DNA from: Gammaproteobacteria bacterium
GTDB taxonomy: Bacteria; Pseudomonadota; Gammaproteobacteria; GCA-001735895
NCBI GenBank assembly: GCA_021767985.1
Contig: JAASSH010000035.1
Span: 1 to 9,516, forward strand
Length of the DNA: 9,516 nucleotides
Direction of reading: 5' to 3'
Under the pieces are notes generated by a model that worked only from the letters and a program-made list of their open reading frames with translations, did no database searches and was not told the DNA's origin. Both the position numbers and the translations under genes were made by a program. Positions 1 through 7,664 of the stretch are shown one piece after another (within the stretch, counting starts at the first letter, position 1; every line of letters starts with the position of its first letter).

Positions 1-2
1 AG

Positions 3-2924
3 GACCCCGTCGTTACCGCGTTTCCGGGTCTGCCCGGCGAAGATCCGTTTGCCGAGGCGGAGGCCGAATTCGGCGAAGACGATCTGCTCGGCATGCTCGC
101 CTACGAAATAAAGGAAGTCACCCCCGAGCTCGACGCGCTCGCGCTACAACTGGCCGAAACAGAGGCGGGTGAAGCGTCCCTGCCGCTGGTCGAGGCTTAC
201 CTGGAAATCCTCGGCCGGGTCGAAACCATTGCGGTCGAGCTCGATTTACAGGGACTGAACTTCGTTTGCGGCTTTTTGAACCAGAACCTGGCGCTGATCG
301 CGACCGCCGACGGGGACGCGCGTCTCGAAGCGATCGACGTGCTGCGCGGCTGGCCGCTGGTGATCATCGAACACCTGTTACAACCCGAGGACGACAGTCG
401 CTGCCTGGCCGTCGTCGACTACCTCGAATTCGAGGCCTGGCCGCAACCGGTGCCTTATCGCGAACTGCGCACCCTGATCGAGGGCCTGGCCAAAACGGTC
501 GAGGTCAGCAGCGAATTCGTCGCCGAGGAGCGCGAAGTCGAGGCCACGCCGGAAGACGTTTCGCTGGAAATCTCGGCCGATACCAGTCCTGAGCTGGTCG
601 ATGCTTTTTTTGCCGAATCGCCGGGCCATGCCGAAGCCCTGTCGAATCTGACCGCGGCGATTACCCAGGGTGTCGATGTCCAGACCAACGTCGAGGCCGC
701 CCAGCGCGTCGCGCATACCCTCAAGGGTTCGGGTAACCTGATCGGGGCGAGGGGACTCGCCAACCTGTCGCATCACCTCGAGGATATCTTCGAGTACATC
801 GCCCGTCACCATTTCCAGCCGCCCGTGGGTCTCGCGCACACGATGCAGGAGGCGAGCGACCTGATCGAGGCGATGATCGAAGCCCTGCAGGGCATGGTGC
901 CGCCACCGCCGGAGGCGCAACGCGTGCTGCAGGACGTACTCGACTGGGCCAACCGGATCGACAGTGGCCAGATGCGCGCCAGCGATGTCGAAGATTCGGC
1001 GCAAGCACCCGAAAGCACGACGCAGCAGGCAACCGAGGCCGATACCGAGCAGCCTGATAACCGCAGCGAAGAGGCGGAACCGGCAGCGGCGCCCGCCGCC
1101 GAAGAAACCGTCCGCGTACCGCTCAAGCTGCTCGATAATATTTTCCGGCTCGTCAGTGAGACCGCAGTAACCGCGGCCCAGATCCAGGAGCGCCTGAACC
1201 GACTCGAAGACGGCGAAAAGCTGATTCGAAACAACGACGGCCACCTGCAGCAGCAACGCTACGAGCTGGAAAACCTCGTCAGCGTGCGCAGCATGGCAGC
1301 CAAGCACCGGGGCCGGGCAATGGGTGCCGACGGCGAGTTCGACGCCCTGGAAATGGACGAATACGACGAATTCTACAGTGCGACGCATGCCTACATCGAG
1401 GCCGTCGCCGACTCGCGTGAAATTCTGCGCGGATTTACCGGCGAGGTTTACGAACTCGATTCACTGTTTGTCGAACAGCAACGCCTTAACAAGGAACTGC
1501 AGCAAATGGTCGTGACCACGCGCCTGGTGCCGGTCGGCACGATCGCCTCGCGCCTGCAGCGCACCGTGCGCCAGGTCTGTCGCAGTACCGACAAGCAGGC
1601 GGAGCTGTCGATCCATGGTCAGGATTTACTGCTCGACGGCGACGTGTTGAGCAAGCTCGCCGATCCGCTGATGCACATGTTGCGCAATGCCGTCGATCAC
1701 GGCATCGAAGACAACGACGCGCGAGCTGCGGCTGGTAAATCGCCGGTGGGCCAGATTTCCCTCGAATTCATCCAGGAGGGTAATAACGTCGTGGTCAACT
1801 GCAGTGACGATGGCCGTGGTCTCGACTACGCCCGCATTCGCGCAACGGCGATCCAACGCGGGTTGATCGCGGCAGACGACACGCGCGACAATGAATCGCT
1901 GGCGCTGTTGATCCTGCAAACCGGATTTTCCACTCGCGAACAGGTGACCCAGGTCTCCGGTCGCGGCGTCGGCATGGACGTGGTCAACAACACCATCCAG
2001 TCGCTCAACGGGACCATGAAAGTAAGCGACGGCAAGGACGGCGGTACCCGCATCTCGCTGCGCATGCCGCTCACGCTGCTCACCAGTCACTGCCTGTTGA
2101 CCGGGGTCGGCAAGGATAATCTCTATGCCATCCCGACCCTGTCGCTGACCCAGATTCTGTCACCCGGCACCGGGTTTATCGAAAACCTCGGCGACGGGCT
2201 GAGTTTCCAGCTCGAAGACGAGACCTACCCGGCTTATACGCTGAATGCGCTGATCGGTTCGGCCGACCGTCATATGCACGATAACCTGGATCAATACAAC
2301 GTGGTGCTGGTTCAGACCGCAAACGGCGTTGTCGCGGTGGTGGTCGAACGCGTTGTCACCAGTTACGACCTCGTGGTCAAGAATATGGGTGCCTACATCA
2401 AGTCGATCAGCGGCATCGCCGGTGTTTCGATGCTCGGTAACGGTGAGGTGGTGCCCGTGCTCGATCTCGCGTCGATGCTGCAGACGCTGGACAACGCCGA
2501 TCTGGATATCGGGCGCATCAACGCCCAATCACCGGCCGCCGAGGAGATCAGCCTGACCAAGGTCCTGATCGTGGACGATTCACTCAGCGTGCGCAATTCA
2601 CTCGGCCAGCTGATGCGCGACAGCGGCTACGAGGCGCTGCTGGCCCGCGACGGTCTGGAAGCCATCAACATCATTCGCGCCGAGAATCCGGACATCGTCC
2701 TGACCGACCTCGAAATGCCGCGCATGAACGGCTTCGACCTGGTCAGCTACATCCGTAACACCAGCGACCAGCCGGGGCTGCCGGTCGTCATGATTACCTC
2801 GAGAAACATGGCCAAACACCGCCAGCAGGCGGAAGACGCTGGCGTCAATCGATTCATCGCCAAGCCGTTTATCGACGATGAAATCCTCGAATGCATCGAA
2901 ACCGAGCTTTCGATGGTGTTGTGA
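3..2924 (+). CDS. chpA: CheA-type hybrid sensor kinase, ChpA/PilL-like (5' part outside window)
   Basis: This is a cytoplasmic histidine kinase that would pass phosphate to CheY-like regulators, probably controlling type IV pili. The frame stays open to the left edge, so ATG 93 is probably internal; residue numbers here count from it. An Hpt domain spans about 170-270, with phospho-acceptor His208 in AHTLKGSG. An acidic, Ala/Pro-rich linker follows (about 290-338). The dimerisation region starts near 340. The ATPase shows Asn532 in the N box (MLRNAVDHGIE), DDGRGLD at 572-578 and GRGVGMD at 623-629. A CheW-like domain covers about 650-800. The C-terminal receiver has Asp828/Asp829, phospho-acceptor Asp872 (TDLEMP) and Lys924 (AKPF). 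All catalytic motifs look intact. The ChpA/PilL assignment rests on domain order and an unusually long N-terminus; the pilG/H/I/J neighbours that would prove it are not visible. It is probably co-transcribed with the next gene. Confidence 0.88.
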   Translation, partial: DPVVTAFPGLPGEDPFAEAEAEFGEDDLLGMLAYEIKEVTPELDALALQLAETEAGEASLPLVEAYLEILGRVETIAVELDLQGLNFVCGFLNQNLALIATADGDARLEAIDVLRGWPLVIIEHLLQPEDDSRCLAVVDYLEFEAWPQPVPYRELRTLIEGLAKTVEVSSEFVAEEREVEATPEDVSLEISADTSPELVDAFFAESPGHAEALSNLTAAITQGVDVQTNVEAAQRVAHTLKGSGNLIGARGLANLSHHLEDIFEYIARHHFQPPVGLAHTMQEASDLIEAMIEALQGMVPPPPEAQRVLQDVLDWANRIDSGQMRASDVEDSAQAPESTTQQATEADTEQPDNRSEEAEPAAAPAAEETVRVPLKLLDNIFRLVSETAVTAAQIQERLNRLEDGEKLIRNNDGHLQQQRYELENLVSVRSMAAKHRGRAMGADGEFDALEMDEYDEFYSATHAYIEAVADSREILRGFTGEVYELDSLFVEQQRLNKELQQMVVTTRLVPVGTIASRLQRTVRQVCRSTDKQAELSIHGQDLLLDGDVLSKLADPLMHMLRNAVDHGIEDNDARAAAGKSPVGQISLEFIQEGNNVVVNCSDDGRGLDYARIRATAIQRGLIAADDTRDNESLALLILQTGFSTREQVTQVSGRGVGMDVVNNTIQSLNGTMKVSDGKDGGTRISLRMPLTLLTSHCLLTGVGKDNLYAIPTLSLTQILSPGTGFIENLGDGLSFQLEDETYPAYTLNALIGSADRHMHDNLDQYNVVLVQTANGVVAVVVERVVTSYDLVVKNMGAYIKSISGIAGVSMLGNGEVVPVLDLASMLQTLDNADLDIGRINAQSPAAEEISLTKVLIVDDSLSVRNSLGQLMRDSGYEALLARDGLEAINIIRAENPDIVLTDLEMPRMNGFDLVSYIRNTSDQPGLPVVMITSRNMAKHRQQAEDAGVNRFIAKPFIDDEILECIETELSMVL

Positions 2925-2953
2925 TTCGCCAGCAACAGCAAATGGGATCTGTT

Positions 2954-3475
2954 ATGAAACACATTGATTTTTACGACAAGACAGAAAATGGTAAAAAAGA
3001 AATCAACGATAGTGCCGCTGGCCTCTCGATGATGGAGCGTCGCGTCCTGATTCTGGTCAATGGTGAAAACGAGGTCGCAAAGCTGGCAAAGCTTTCCCTG
3101 AGCGACGATATCGACACGACGCTCGATCGCCTGCTCGAACTCGGCCTGATCGAAGTGGCCGAGCCGACGCTGGTCGAAGTCCCGGCACAGGCCGCTCCCA
3201 GGAAGGCTGCCGCCGACAACGATACAACCGTCACCGAAATAACCGTCACCGCGCGCGACCTCATGTGCAACACGCTGCAAACCTTCGGCAACAAGGTCAA
3301 GATCGCGGACCTGCACCAGACCATCTCGGAAACCAGCGATCCCGGGGCGTTGAAAAGCCTGATCAAACCCTGGTATCAAGCGCTCTCGGAGACGCCCGGT
3401 GGCATGTACCAGGCGGACGACCTGCGCAAGGAAGTCCTCGAACTGCTGCAGCGTGAGGACGCCGACGCCGCCTGA
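2954..3475 (+). CDS. Hypothetical protein with winged-helix-like N-terminus, kinase companion
   Basis: This 174-residue soluble acidic protein has no name I can assign. Residues about 22-72 fit a small winged-helix pattern, with MERRVLILVNGE, then VAKLAKL and a recognition-helix-like LLELGLIEV. A charged Ala/Pro linker follows at about 75-92. The C-terminal helical domain (about 98-170) has ARDLMCNTL, a central KSLIKPWYQAL and an end DLRKEVLELL. I recall similar two-part architectures in beta- and gammaproteobacterial hypothetical proteins. Start 2954 is preferred because GGGA lies 6 bases upstream; the in-frame ATG at 2942 has no Shine-Dalgarno sequence, and an ATG at 2891 would overlap the kinase gene. 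The gene begins 29 bases after the kinase stop on the same strand, which suggests one transcript and a role in the same signalling pathway. That role is an inference. Confidence 0.8.
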   Translation: MKHIDFYDKTENGKKEINDSAAGLSMMERRVLILVNGENEVAKLAKLSLSDDIDTTLDRLLELGLIEVAEPTLVEVPAQAAPRKAAADNDTTVTEITVTARDLMCNTLQTFGNKVKIADLHQTISETSDPGALKSLIKPWYQALSETPGGMYQADDLRKEVLELLQREDADAA

Positions 3476-3510
3476 CTCTCCGGAATGGCGTATCCGGGAG
3501 TCATTTTCTC
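3474..3510 (+). terminator. Weak intrinsic terminator after the kinase operon
   Basis: GACTCTCCGGA (3474-3484) pairs with TCCGGGAGTC (3493-3502), leaving one bulged base and an 8-base loop. ATTTTCTC follows. The hairpin starts on the stop codon of the 174-residue gene. The U-tract is short, so termination may be partial. Confidence 0.5.
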
Positions 3511-3578
3511 CTGTATTGGAAACAACTTTTGTTTGACGCTTGATTCACGCGCATGTCTGCGCAGCCCGGCGGCGAACG

Positions 3579-3606
3579 AAAAAGCCAAAGCCCCGGCCAG
3601 GGCCGG
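3579..3606 (-). terminator. Possible terminator of the nfeD-slipin operon
   Basis: Read on the minus strand, CCGGC-CCTG-GCCGG (3606 to 3593) forms a short GC-rich hairpin. About 10 bases later comes a run of five T (3583 to 3579). It lies about 80 bases beyond the slipin stop codon. The gap between stem and T-run is longer than usual, so this is tentative. Confidence 0.35.
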
Positions 3607-3627
3607 CGAGCCGTGTTAATTGACTAA

Positions 3628-3640
3628 ACTGTCACCATAT
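3628..3640 (-). repeat. Solitary arm of the GGTGACAGT repeat family
   Basis: ACTGTCACCATAT on the plus strand is the reverse complement of ATATGGTGACAGT. It closely matches the arms at 5888-5904 and 5924-5941. No opposing arm is visible nearby, so it is probably a remnant or a half element. It lies in the spacer between the terminator candidates and the slipin stop codon. Confidence 0.5.
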
Positions 3641-3683
3641 CTTCGCGTTTCCTGGTGCAGGATGCGTTCGAACGTTATTGCCT

Positions 3684-4445
3684 TTATTCGGTAGCCTCGG
3701 GTTTCGTGCCGGTGAACGCTTTCATGACATCGATCGGTAACGGGAATACTATCGTCGTGGCATTCTCGTTGGAGATGTCGTTGAGAGTCTGCAGATAACG
3801 CAGTTGCAGCGTCTGGGGATTATTCGACATGACGTCCGCCGCCTCCAACAGTTTCCTGGAAGCCTGCAGTTCGCCTTCGGCGTGTATGACCTTTGCGCGT
3901 CGCTCACGCTCGGCTTCGGCCTGTTTGGCGATGGCGCGGATCATGCTCTCGTTCAGGTCGATATGCTTGATCTCGACGTTGGTGACCTTGATGCCCCAGG
4001 ACGCGGTTTGGTCGTCGAGGATGGTCTGAATATGCGCATTCAGTTTTTCCCGCTGCGATAACATTTCATCGAGGTCGTGTTGACCCAGCACGGAGCGCAG
4101 CGTGGTCTGCGCGAGCTGGCTGGTGGCCTCGAAGAATTGTTCCACCTGGATGATCGCGCGTTCCGGATCAACCACGCGGAAATACAATACCGCGCTAACC
4201 CGTACGGTCACGTTGTCGCGCGATATGAGGTCCTGGGTCGGGATGTCGTAGGTGATGACGCGCAGGTCGACACGTACCATTTTCTGGATGAACGGGATGA
4301 CGATAATCAGGCCCGGCCCCTTGACCTTTTGAAAACGGCCGAGGAAAAAAATCACGCCGCGCTCGTATTCCCTCAGGATACGGATTGCGGAAGCAATAAT
4401 GACCACGACGATGATCGCGGGTGTCAGGTATTCCAGCAAATACAT
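3684..4445 (-). CDS. Slipin/stomatin-family SPFH (band 7) membrane protein
   Basis: This 253-residue membrane-anchored scaffold protein belongs to the prokaryotic stomatin (slipin) group, which forms oligomers on the inner membrane and partners NfeD proteases. One hydrophobic segment lies at residues 8-24 ([17 protein letters not shown]). The band 7 domain follows, beginning [13 protein letters not shown] (27-39), with [12 protein letters not shown] (42-53) containing the conserved proline 51, and [18 protein letters not shown] (74-91). A charged helical stretch at about 170-204 ([19 protein letters not shown]) fits the stomatin coiled coil used for oligomerisation. Length is typical for slipins. 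It begins one base after the nfeD stop codon and its Shine-Dalgarno sequence GAGGAGG is made of the last nfeD codons, so translation is likely coupled. It lacks the long C-terminal region of flotillins. The HflK/HflC and QmcA groups are less likely because of the slipin-type motifs and the nfeD partner. Confidence 0.93.
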   Translation of the reverse strand: MYLLEYLTPAIIVVVIIASAIRILREYERGVIFFLGRFQKVKGPGLIIVIPFIQKMVRVDLRVITYDIPTQDLISRDNVTVRVSAVLYFRVVDPERAIIQVEQFFEATSQLAQTTLRSVLGQHDLDEMLSQREKLNAHIQTILDDQTASWGIKVTNVEIKHIDLNESMIRAIAKQAEAERERRAKVIHAEGELQASRKLLEAADVMSNNPQTLQLRYLQTLNDISNENATTIVFPLPIDVMKAFTGTKPEATE

Positions 4446-4446
4446 G

Positions 4447-5805
4447 TTATTCCTCCTCGGACGATTGTTCGACCGGTTCGACTTTCAATACCAGTTTATC
4501 GACGGCGGTGACGCGTACCTTTTGCCCCGCATCGAGCGGAACGCGGGTTTCCGCGACCCAGTTTTCGCCATCCAGATCGATCCGGCCGCGGGCGTCGAAC
4601 GCCTCGCGCACGGTGCCGATATGACCGATCATGTATTCCTCGCCGCTGACCACCTGGGCGCGTCGGAGCGTAGCGAACCGTCTTAATATCCACAGCATGA
4701 ATCCGGCGGCGACCAACGCGGTGCCGCCGATCATCGGAATCGACACGGCCAGGTAGTCGTCGTCGAACAGCATGATCGAACCGACGGTAAACGCGGCGAC
4801 GCCGCCGATGCCCAGGATGCCGCCGCTGGTGACGAATATCTCCGCGACCATGAATGCGATACCGATCGCGAGCAGCCCGAGCGCAGCATAGTTGACCGGC
4901 AGTACCTGCAGGGCGTAAAGCGCGAGCAACAGGCAGATGGCGCCGGTCACGCCCGGCAATATCGCCCCCGGGTTGGAAAATTCGAGAATCAGCCCGTAAA
5001 TCCCGATCAGCATCAGTAGGTAGGCGATGTTGGGGTTGGTGATGATGGCGAGTAGCTCGGAGCGCCAGTCCGGAGTGATGCGTTCGACCACCATGTCATC
5101 GGTGTCGAGCACTACGACGCGCCCCTTGACGTTAATTTCGCGCCCGTCGAGCTGTCTCAGCAAATCGTTGAGATCGGCCGCGACCAGGTCGACGACGTTC
5201 ATCTCCAGCGCTTCCTCCGCGCTCAGGGAAGCGGCCTCGCGCACCGCCAGCCTGGCCCACTGTTCGTTGCGGCCCCGGAGTCTCGCCAGGCCCTCGATAT
5301 AGGCGATGGCATCGTTGAGGACCTTGCGTTCCAGGTCGGTTTTACCGTCGTCATCCGGCTTTGCTTCGTCGGGTTTCGTTGGCCGGGATGGCAGTTTGGG
5401 CAGTCCGCCGATCTGCACCGGTGTCGCTGCACCGAGGTTGGTTGCCGGGGCCATCGCCGCGACGTGACTGGCGTACAGGATAAAGGTACCTGCGCTGGCG
5501 GCACGCGATCCCTGCGGTGAAACCCAGGTTACTACGGGCACGTGTGAGTCCAGGATGGTCTTGATGATTTCCCGCATGGAATGATCCAGCCCGCCGGGTG
5601 TGTCCATTTGCAGGATAACGACAGCGGCGCGCTCCTGCTCGGCATCGGCGATGCCCCGGGTAACGAGTTCCTGGATAACGGGCCCGATCGGACCGCTTAC
5701 CTCGATCAGGTATGCCTTGCCGCCCTCGTCGGCGCTGGCCGGCGCGATCATCGACAACGCGACCAGTACCAGGATCAGGCGGAATAATGACGCCAAAATC
5801 CGCAT
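4447..5805 (-). CDS. nfeD: NfeD membrane-bound ClpP-class serine protease (long form)
   Basis: A 452-residue protein of the long NfeD type, whose archaeal homologue (PH1510) cleaves the hydrophobic end of its partner stomatin. A Sec signal peptide covers residues 1-25 (ending PASA, cleavage before DEGG), so the protease domain is periplasmic. The ClpP-like domain (about 28-215) shows MDTPGG (67-72) and the nucleophile Ser104 in RAASAGTF. Lys161 in [12 protein letters not shown] aligns with the catalytic lysine of the Ser/Lys dyad. An insert rich in Pro, Lys and Asp (135-160) sits between them. Four to five membrane helices follow at about 255-375, then an OB-fold NfeD domain at about 385-445 ([11 protein letters not shown]...[10 protein letters not shown]). 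The start at 5805 has GAAGGA six bases upstream; an in-frame ATG at 5826 would place extra residues before the signal peptide. It heads the operon with the slipin gene and probably acts in membrane quality control. Confidence 0.94.
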   Translation of the reverse strand: MRILASLFRLILVLVALSMIAPASADEGGKAYLIEVSGPIGPVIQELVTRGIADAEQERAAVVILQMDTPGGLDHSMREIIKTILDSHVPVVTWVSPQGSRAASAGTFILYASHVAAMAPATNLGAATPVQIGGLPKLPSRPTKPDEAKPDDDGKTDLERKVLNDAIAYIEGLARLRGRNEQWARLAVREAASLSAEEALEMNVVDLVAADLNDLLRQLDGREINVKGRVVVLDTDDMVVERITPDWRSELLAIITNPNIAYLLMLIGIYGLILEFSNPGAILPGVTGAICLLLALYALQVLPVNYAALGLLAIGIAFMVAEIFVTSGGILGIGGVAAFTVGSIMLFDDDYLAVSIPMIGGTALVAAGFMLWILRRFATLRRAQVVSGEEYMIGHIGTVREAFDARGRIDLDGENWVAETRVPLDAGQKVRVTAVDKLVLKVEPVEQSSEEE

Positions 5806-5883
5806 GTCAATTCCTTCAATCGACACAGCTTACAAATAACTGCGCGGCGACTAGTTGACCTGTATCACCTGCCGTGAATATCG

Positions 5884-5950
5884 AATTATGGTGACAGTTA
5901 ACTTGATTCGGCACTGCGAGATGAAGTAACTGTCACCGTATCCCGGAATT
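5884..5950. repeat. Inverted repeat in the nfeD/mltA spacer, REP-like
   Basis: ATGGTGACAGTTAACTT (5888-5904) faces AAGTAACTGTCACCGTAT (5924-5941) across a 19-base spacer. The arms differ by a small indel and one substitution. CCCGGAATT follows the right arm. The core GGTGACAGT recurs at 3628-3640, and a GGGGACAG variant recurs at 7097 and in the pair at 7557-7621. The pair fills the spacer between two divergent genes, so any promoters for nfeD and mltA must lie close to or within it. It resembles the REP-type elements associated with RAYT transposases, from memory of that class. Confidence 0.65.
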
Positions 5951-5968
5951 CTGAGGTAGAATTTCGGC

Positions 5969-7084
5969 ATGACCCGACTCCGATCGATTCTCGTCCTTTT
6001 TACCCTGGCGCTGGGCGCCTGCACGGCGCGTCCGCCCGGTATCGGCAGCCCCGTGGACTGGTCGAGCCTGCAGAACTGGGAATCGGATAACCAGGGCGAC
6101 GCCTGGGACGGGTTCCTGAAGAGTTGCGAAAAGCTCGGCCACTTGCGCTGGCGGGAAGTGTGTGAACTCGCGGAGAACAGCGGCAACATGAGCGACGCCG
6201 AGGCCAGGGCGTTCTTCGAAGCGCATTTCGAGGTGCGCCCGGTCTACGCCGAGGGCGGGCAAACCGAGGGGCTGATTACGGGTTACTACGAGCCCTTGCT
6301 AATAGGCAGCCGCGAACCGTCCGAAGAATTCCGCTACCCGCTCTACGGCGTGCCGGAAGATTTGCTGATCGTCGAGCTGGGTGGCGTTTATCCGCAGCTC
6401 AAAGGCCTGCGATTGCGCGGCAAGCTGGTCGGCAACAAGGTCGTGCCTTACCACGATCGCGCGCAACTGCACGACAACCCGGAGTTACTTCGAGGTGCCG
6501 AGATCTTGTGGGTGAACAGCCTGGTCGACGTGTTTTTCCTGCATGTCCAGGGTTCCGGCCGGGTTCAACTCACCGACGGCACGACGGTCGCGGTGGGCTA
6601 CGCCGGGCAAAACGGGCACCCCTATCAGTCTATCGGCCGGGTCCTGATCGAAATGGGAGAACTCGAAAAGGACGAGGTCACGCTGTTTACGATCAAGGAC
6701 TGGCTTAAAGCGAACCCGCAGCGGTTGAACGAGGTGCTCGGCAAAAATCCGAGCTACGTTTTCTTCGAGCTGCGAGACGATCCGTCAGACGGGCCGGTCG
6801 GTTCGCTCAACGTCGCGCTGACGCCCGCGCGCAGTGTCGCCGTCGATCGCAGCGTAATACCTCTGGGCGCGCCGGTATGGTTGCAGACCACGCTGCCGGA
6901 CGAGCGCCAGTCGCCGTTCGACCGGCTCATGCTGGCGCAGGACACGGGCGGCGCAATCAAGGGCCATGTTCGCGCCGACGTGTTCTGGGGCCAGGGCGAC
7001 GAAGCCGAATTAATGGCGGGGCTGATGAAACAACAGGGCAGGTTGTTCGTGTTGCTGCCGAAGGGCTATCCGCTGGCGAAATAA
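5969..7084 (+). CDS. mltA: MltA, membrane-bound lytic murein transglycosylase A
   Basis: This outer-membrane lipoprotein cleaves the MurNAc-GlcNAc bond of peptidoglycan, producing 1,6-anhydro muropeptides during wall turnover. The 371-residue length matches E. coli MltA (365). A lipoprotein signal ends in the lipobox LGAC with Cys18; Thr at +2 rather than Asp favours outer-membrane sorting. The MltA domain carries GLITGYYEPLL (about 101-111) and LWVNSLVDVFFLHVQGSGRVQL, which leads into the substrate groove. The C-terminal 3D (double-psi barrel) domain starts near residue 285 with VDRSVIPLGAPVWL and contains AQDTGGAIKG. Asp325 there corresponds to the catalytic Asp308 of E. coli. All key residues are present. 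ATG 5969 gives the signal peptide directly; its Shine-Dalgarno sequence (GAGG) lies rather far upstream. It is divergent from nfeD and appears monocistronic. Confidence 0.95.
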   Translation: MTRLRSILVLFTLALGACTARPPGIGSPVDWSSLQNWESDNQGDAWDGFLKSCEKLGHLRWREVCELAENSGNMSDAEARAFFEAHFEVRPVYAEGGQTEGLITGYYEPLLIGSREPSEEFRYPLYGVPEDLLIVELGGVYPQLKGLRLRGKLVGNKVVPYHDRAQLHDNPELLRGAEILWVNSLVDVFFLHVQGSGRVQLTDGTTVAVGYAGQNGHPYQSIGRVLIEMGELEKDEVTLFTIKDWLKANPQRLNEVLGKNPSYVFFELRDDPSDGPVGSLNVALTPARSVAVDRSVIPLGAPVWLQTTLPDERQSPFDRLMLAQDTGGAIKGHVRADVFWGQGDEAELMAGLMKQQGRLFVLLPKGYPLAK

Positions 7085-7088
7085 CCTC

Positions 7089-7136
7089 GAATTACGGGGA
7101 CAGTATACTTATTTCAATCCTGAAGACCGGAATATC
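7089..7136 (+). repeat. Short copy of the GGGGACAG repeat element
   Basis: CGAATTACGGGGACAGTATA at 7089-7108 continues CTTATTTCAATCCTGAAG to 7126, then ACCGGAATATCC. Its first 28 bases match the repeat arm at 5882-5909 at 22 positions. Bases 7097-7126 match 7559-7588 at 26 of 30 positions. The final CCGGAATATC is also the right end of the 7557-7627 element. This copy therefore looks like the larger element with its central part and most of its right arm deleted. Confidence 0.65.
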
Positions 7137-7174
7137 CATGCGGAGACAGGTAAATCGTCACCTGGCCAGACTTG

Positions 7175-7474
7175 TTACCCTTCGAATTCGTCGCACAGAA
7201 CCGCGTGAGCGCCTTCGATGGAATCAAGCCGAAGATTGACGACTGCCTGGTACTCGGGCGAGTTGTACCACTTTTTCGCCTCGTCCCTGTCCTTGAATTT
7301 CAAAACGACGGTGCGGGTATCGCCGGAATTGCCTTCGATCACCTCGATGTTTTCGTCGACGACGAGAATTTCCGGGGCGTAGGGTCCCAGTGTCTCGACG
7401 GCCTTGGGGAGATAGACGTTGTTCAATGTATCTGCATCGGTAACCTTGTGCGTGAAAATGATATAGGCGGCCAT
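7175..7474 (-). CDS. DUF1330 family protein
   Basis: A 99-residue single-domain protein of the DUF1330 family, small ferredoxin-like alpha/beta-barrel proteins whose biochemical role is not established. It shows the family features: an N-terminal strand MAAYIIF, a central EILVVDENIEVIEGN followed by TRTVVLKFKDRDEAKKWYNSPEY (about 53-75), and a C-terminal strand ending AVLCDEFEG. The length is normal. ATG 7474 is supported by GGAGG seven bases upstream. No signal peptide or membrane segment is seen, so it is probably cytoplasmic. The gene is isolated: mltA converges on it from one side, and related copies of the same repeat lie beyond both of its ends. There is no metabolic neighbour from which to infer a substrate. 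Confidence 0.88.
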   Translation of the reverse strand: MAAYIIFTHKVTDADTLNNVYLPKAVETLGPYAPEILVVDENIEVIEGNSGDTRTVVLKFKDRDEAKKWYNSPEYQAVVNLRLDSIEGAHAVLCDEFEG

Positions 7475-7556
7475 GGGAAATCCTCCGGGATGGGAACGTT
7501 GATAAGCGGGCAGGTCATTATAAGTCCAAATTATGTCAAATGTTTATCCGAGAACT

Positions 7557-7627
7557 CCGGGGACAGAATGCTTATTTCAAACCTGAGGCGCGTTAGTGGT
7601 TAATATGTATACTGTCCCCGGAATATC
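7557..7627. repeat. Full-length palindromic GGGGACAG element, REP-like
   Basis: The left arm 7557-7577 (starting CCGGGGACAG) pairs with 7601-7621 (ending CTGTCCCCGG): 10 perfect outer pairs and 17 of 21 overall, with a 23-base loop. The right end continues AATATC. The element lies between the divergent DUF1330 gene and the small membrane protein gene. Its right arm contains TATACT, a perfect sigma70 -10-like string, but I see no matching -35 box at the usual spacing. Confidence 0.7.
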
Positions 7628-7664
7628 ATCCAGACCACGGTTTGTGTGTCGGCCTGAAGCAGAC

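Noticed and set aside
378..1388. Long open frame (336 codons) antisense to the kinase gene
   Set aside because: Its translation has no recognisable domain and it overlaps the intact Hpt-containing frame. Such antisense frames are common in GC-rich coding DNA.
2747..3379. Minus-strand open frame across the kinase/companion junction
   Set aside because: It overlaps two well-supported plus-strand genes, and its translation looks like reverse-strand shadow rather than a protein.
3684..5805. nfeD plus slipin as a new defence or membrane system
   Set aside because: This gene pair is widespread and well known in bacteria and archaea. Nothing in its sequence or neighbours suggests a new role.
5826..5826. 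Upstream ATG for nfeD adding seven residues
   Set aside because: The ATG at 5805 has a proper Shine-Dalgarno sequence and begins a clean signal peptide. The upstream start would bury it.
7147..7164. Small CAGGT/ACCTG inverted repeat near the DUF1330 stop as a terminator
   Set aside because: Only five pairs form, with an 8-base loop and no T-run on either strand.
7172..7603. Plus-strand open frame of 143 codons antisense to the DUF1330 gene
   Set aside because: The DUF1330 frame has family motifs and a good ribosome binding site. The plus-strand frame has neither and runs into the palindromic repeat.
7608..7613. TATACT in the repeat arm as a promoter -10 box
   Set aside because: There is no -35-like hexamer 16-18 bases upstream, and the same string recurs in the repeat copy at 7104 as part of its consensus.
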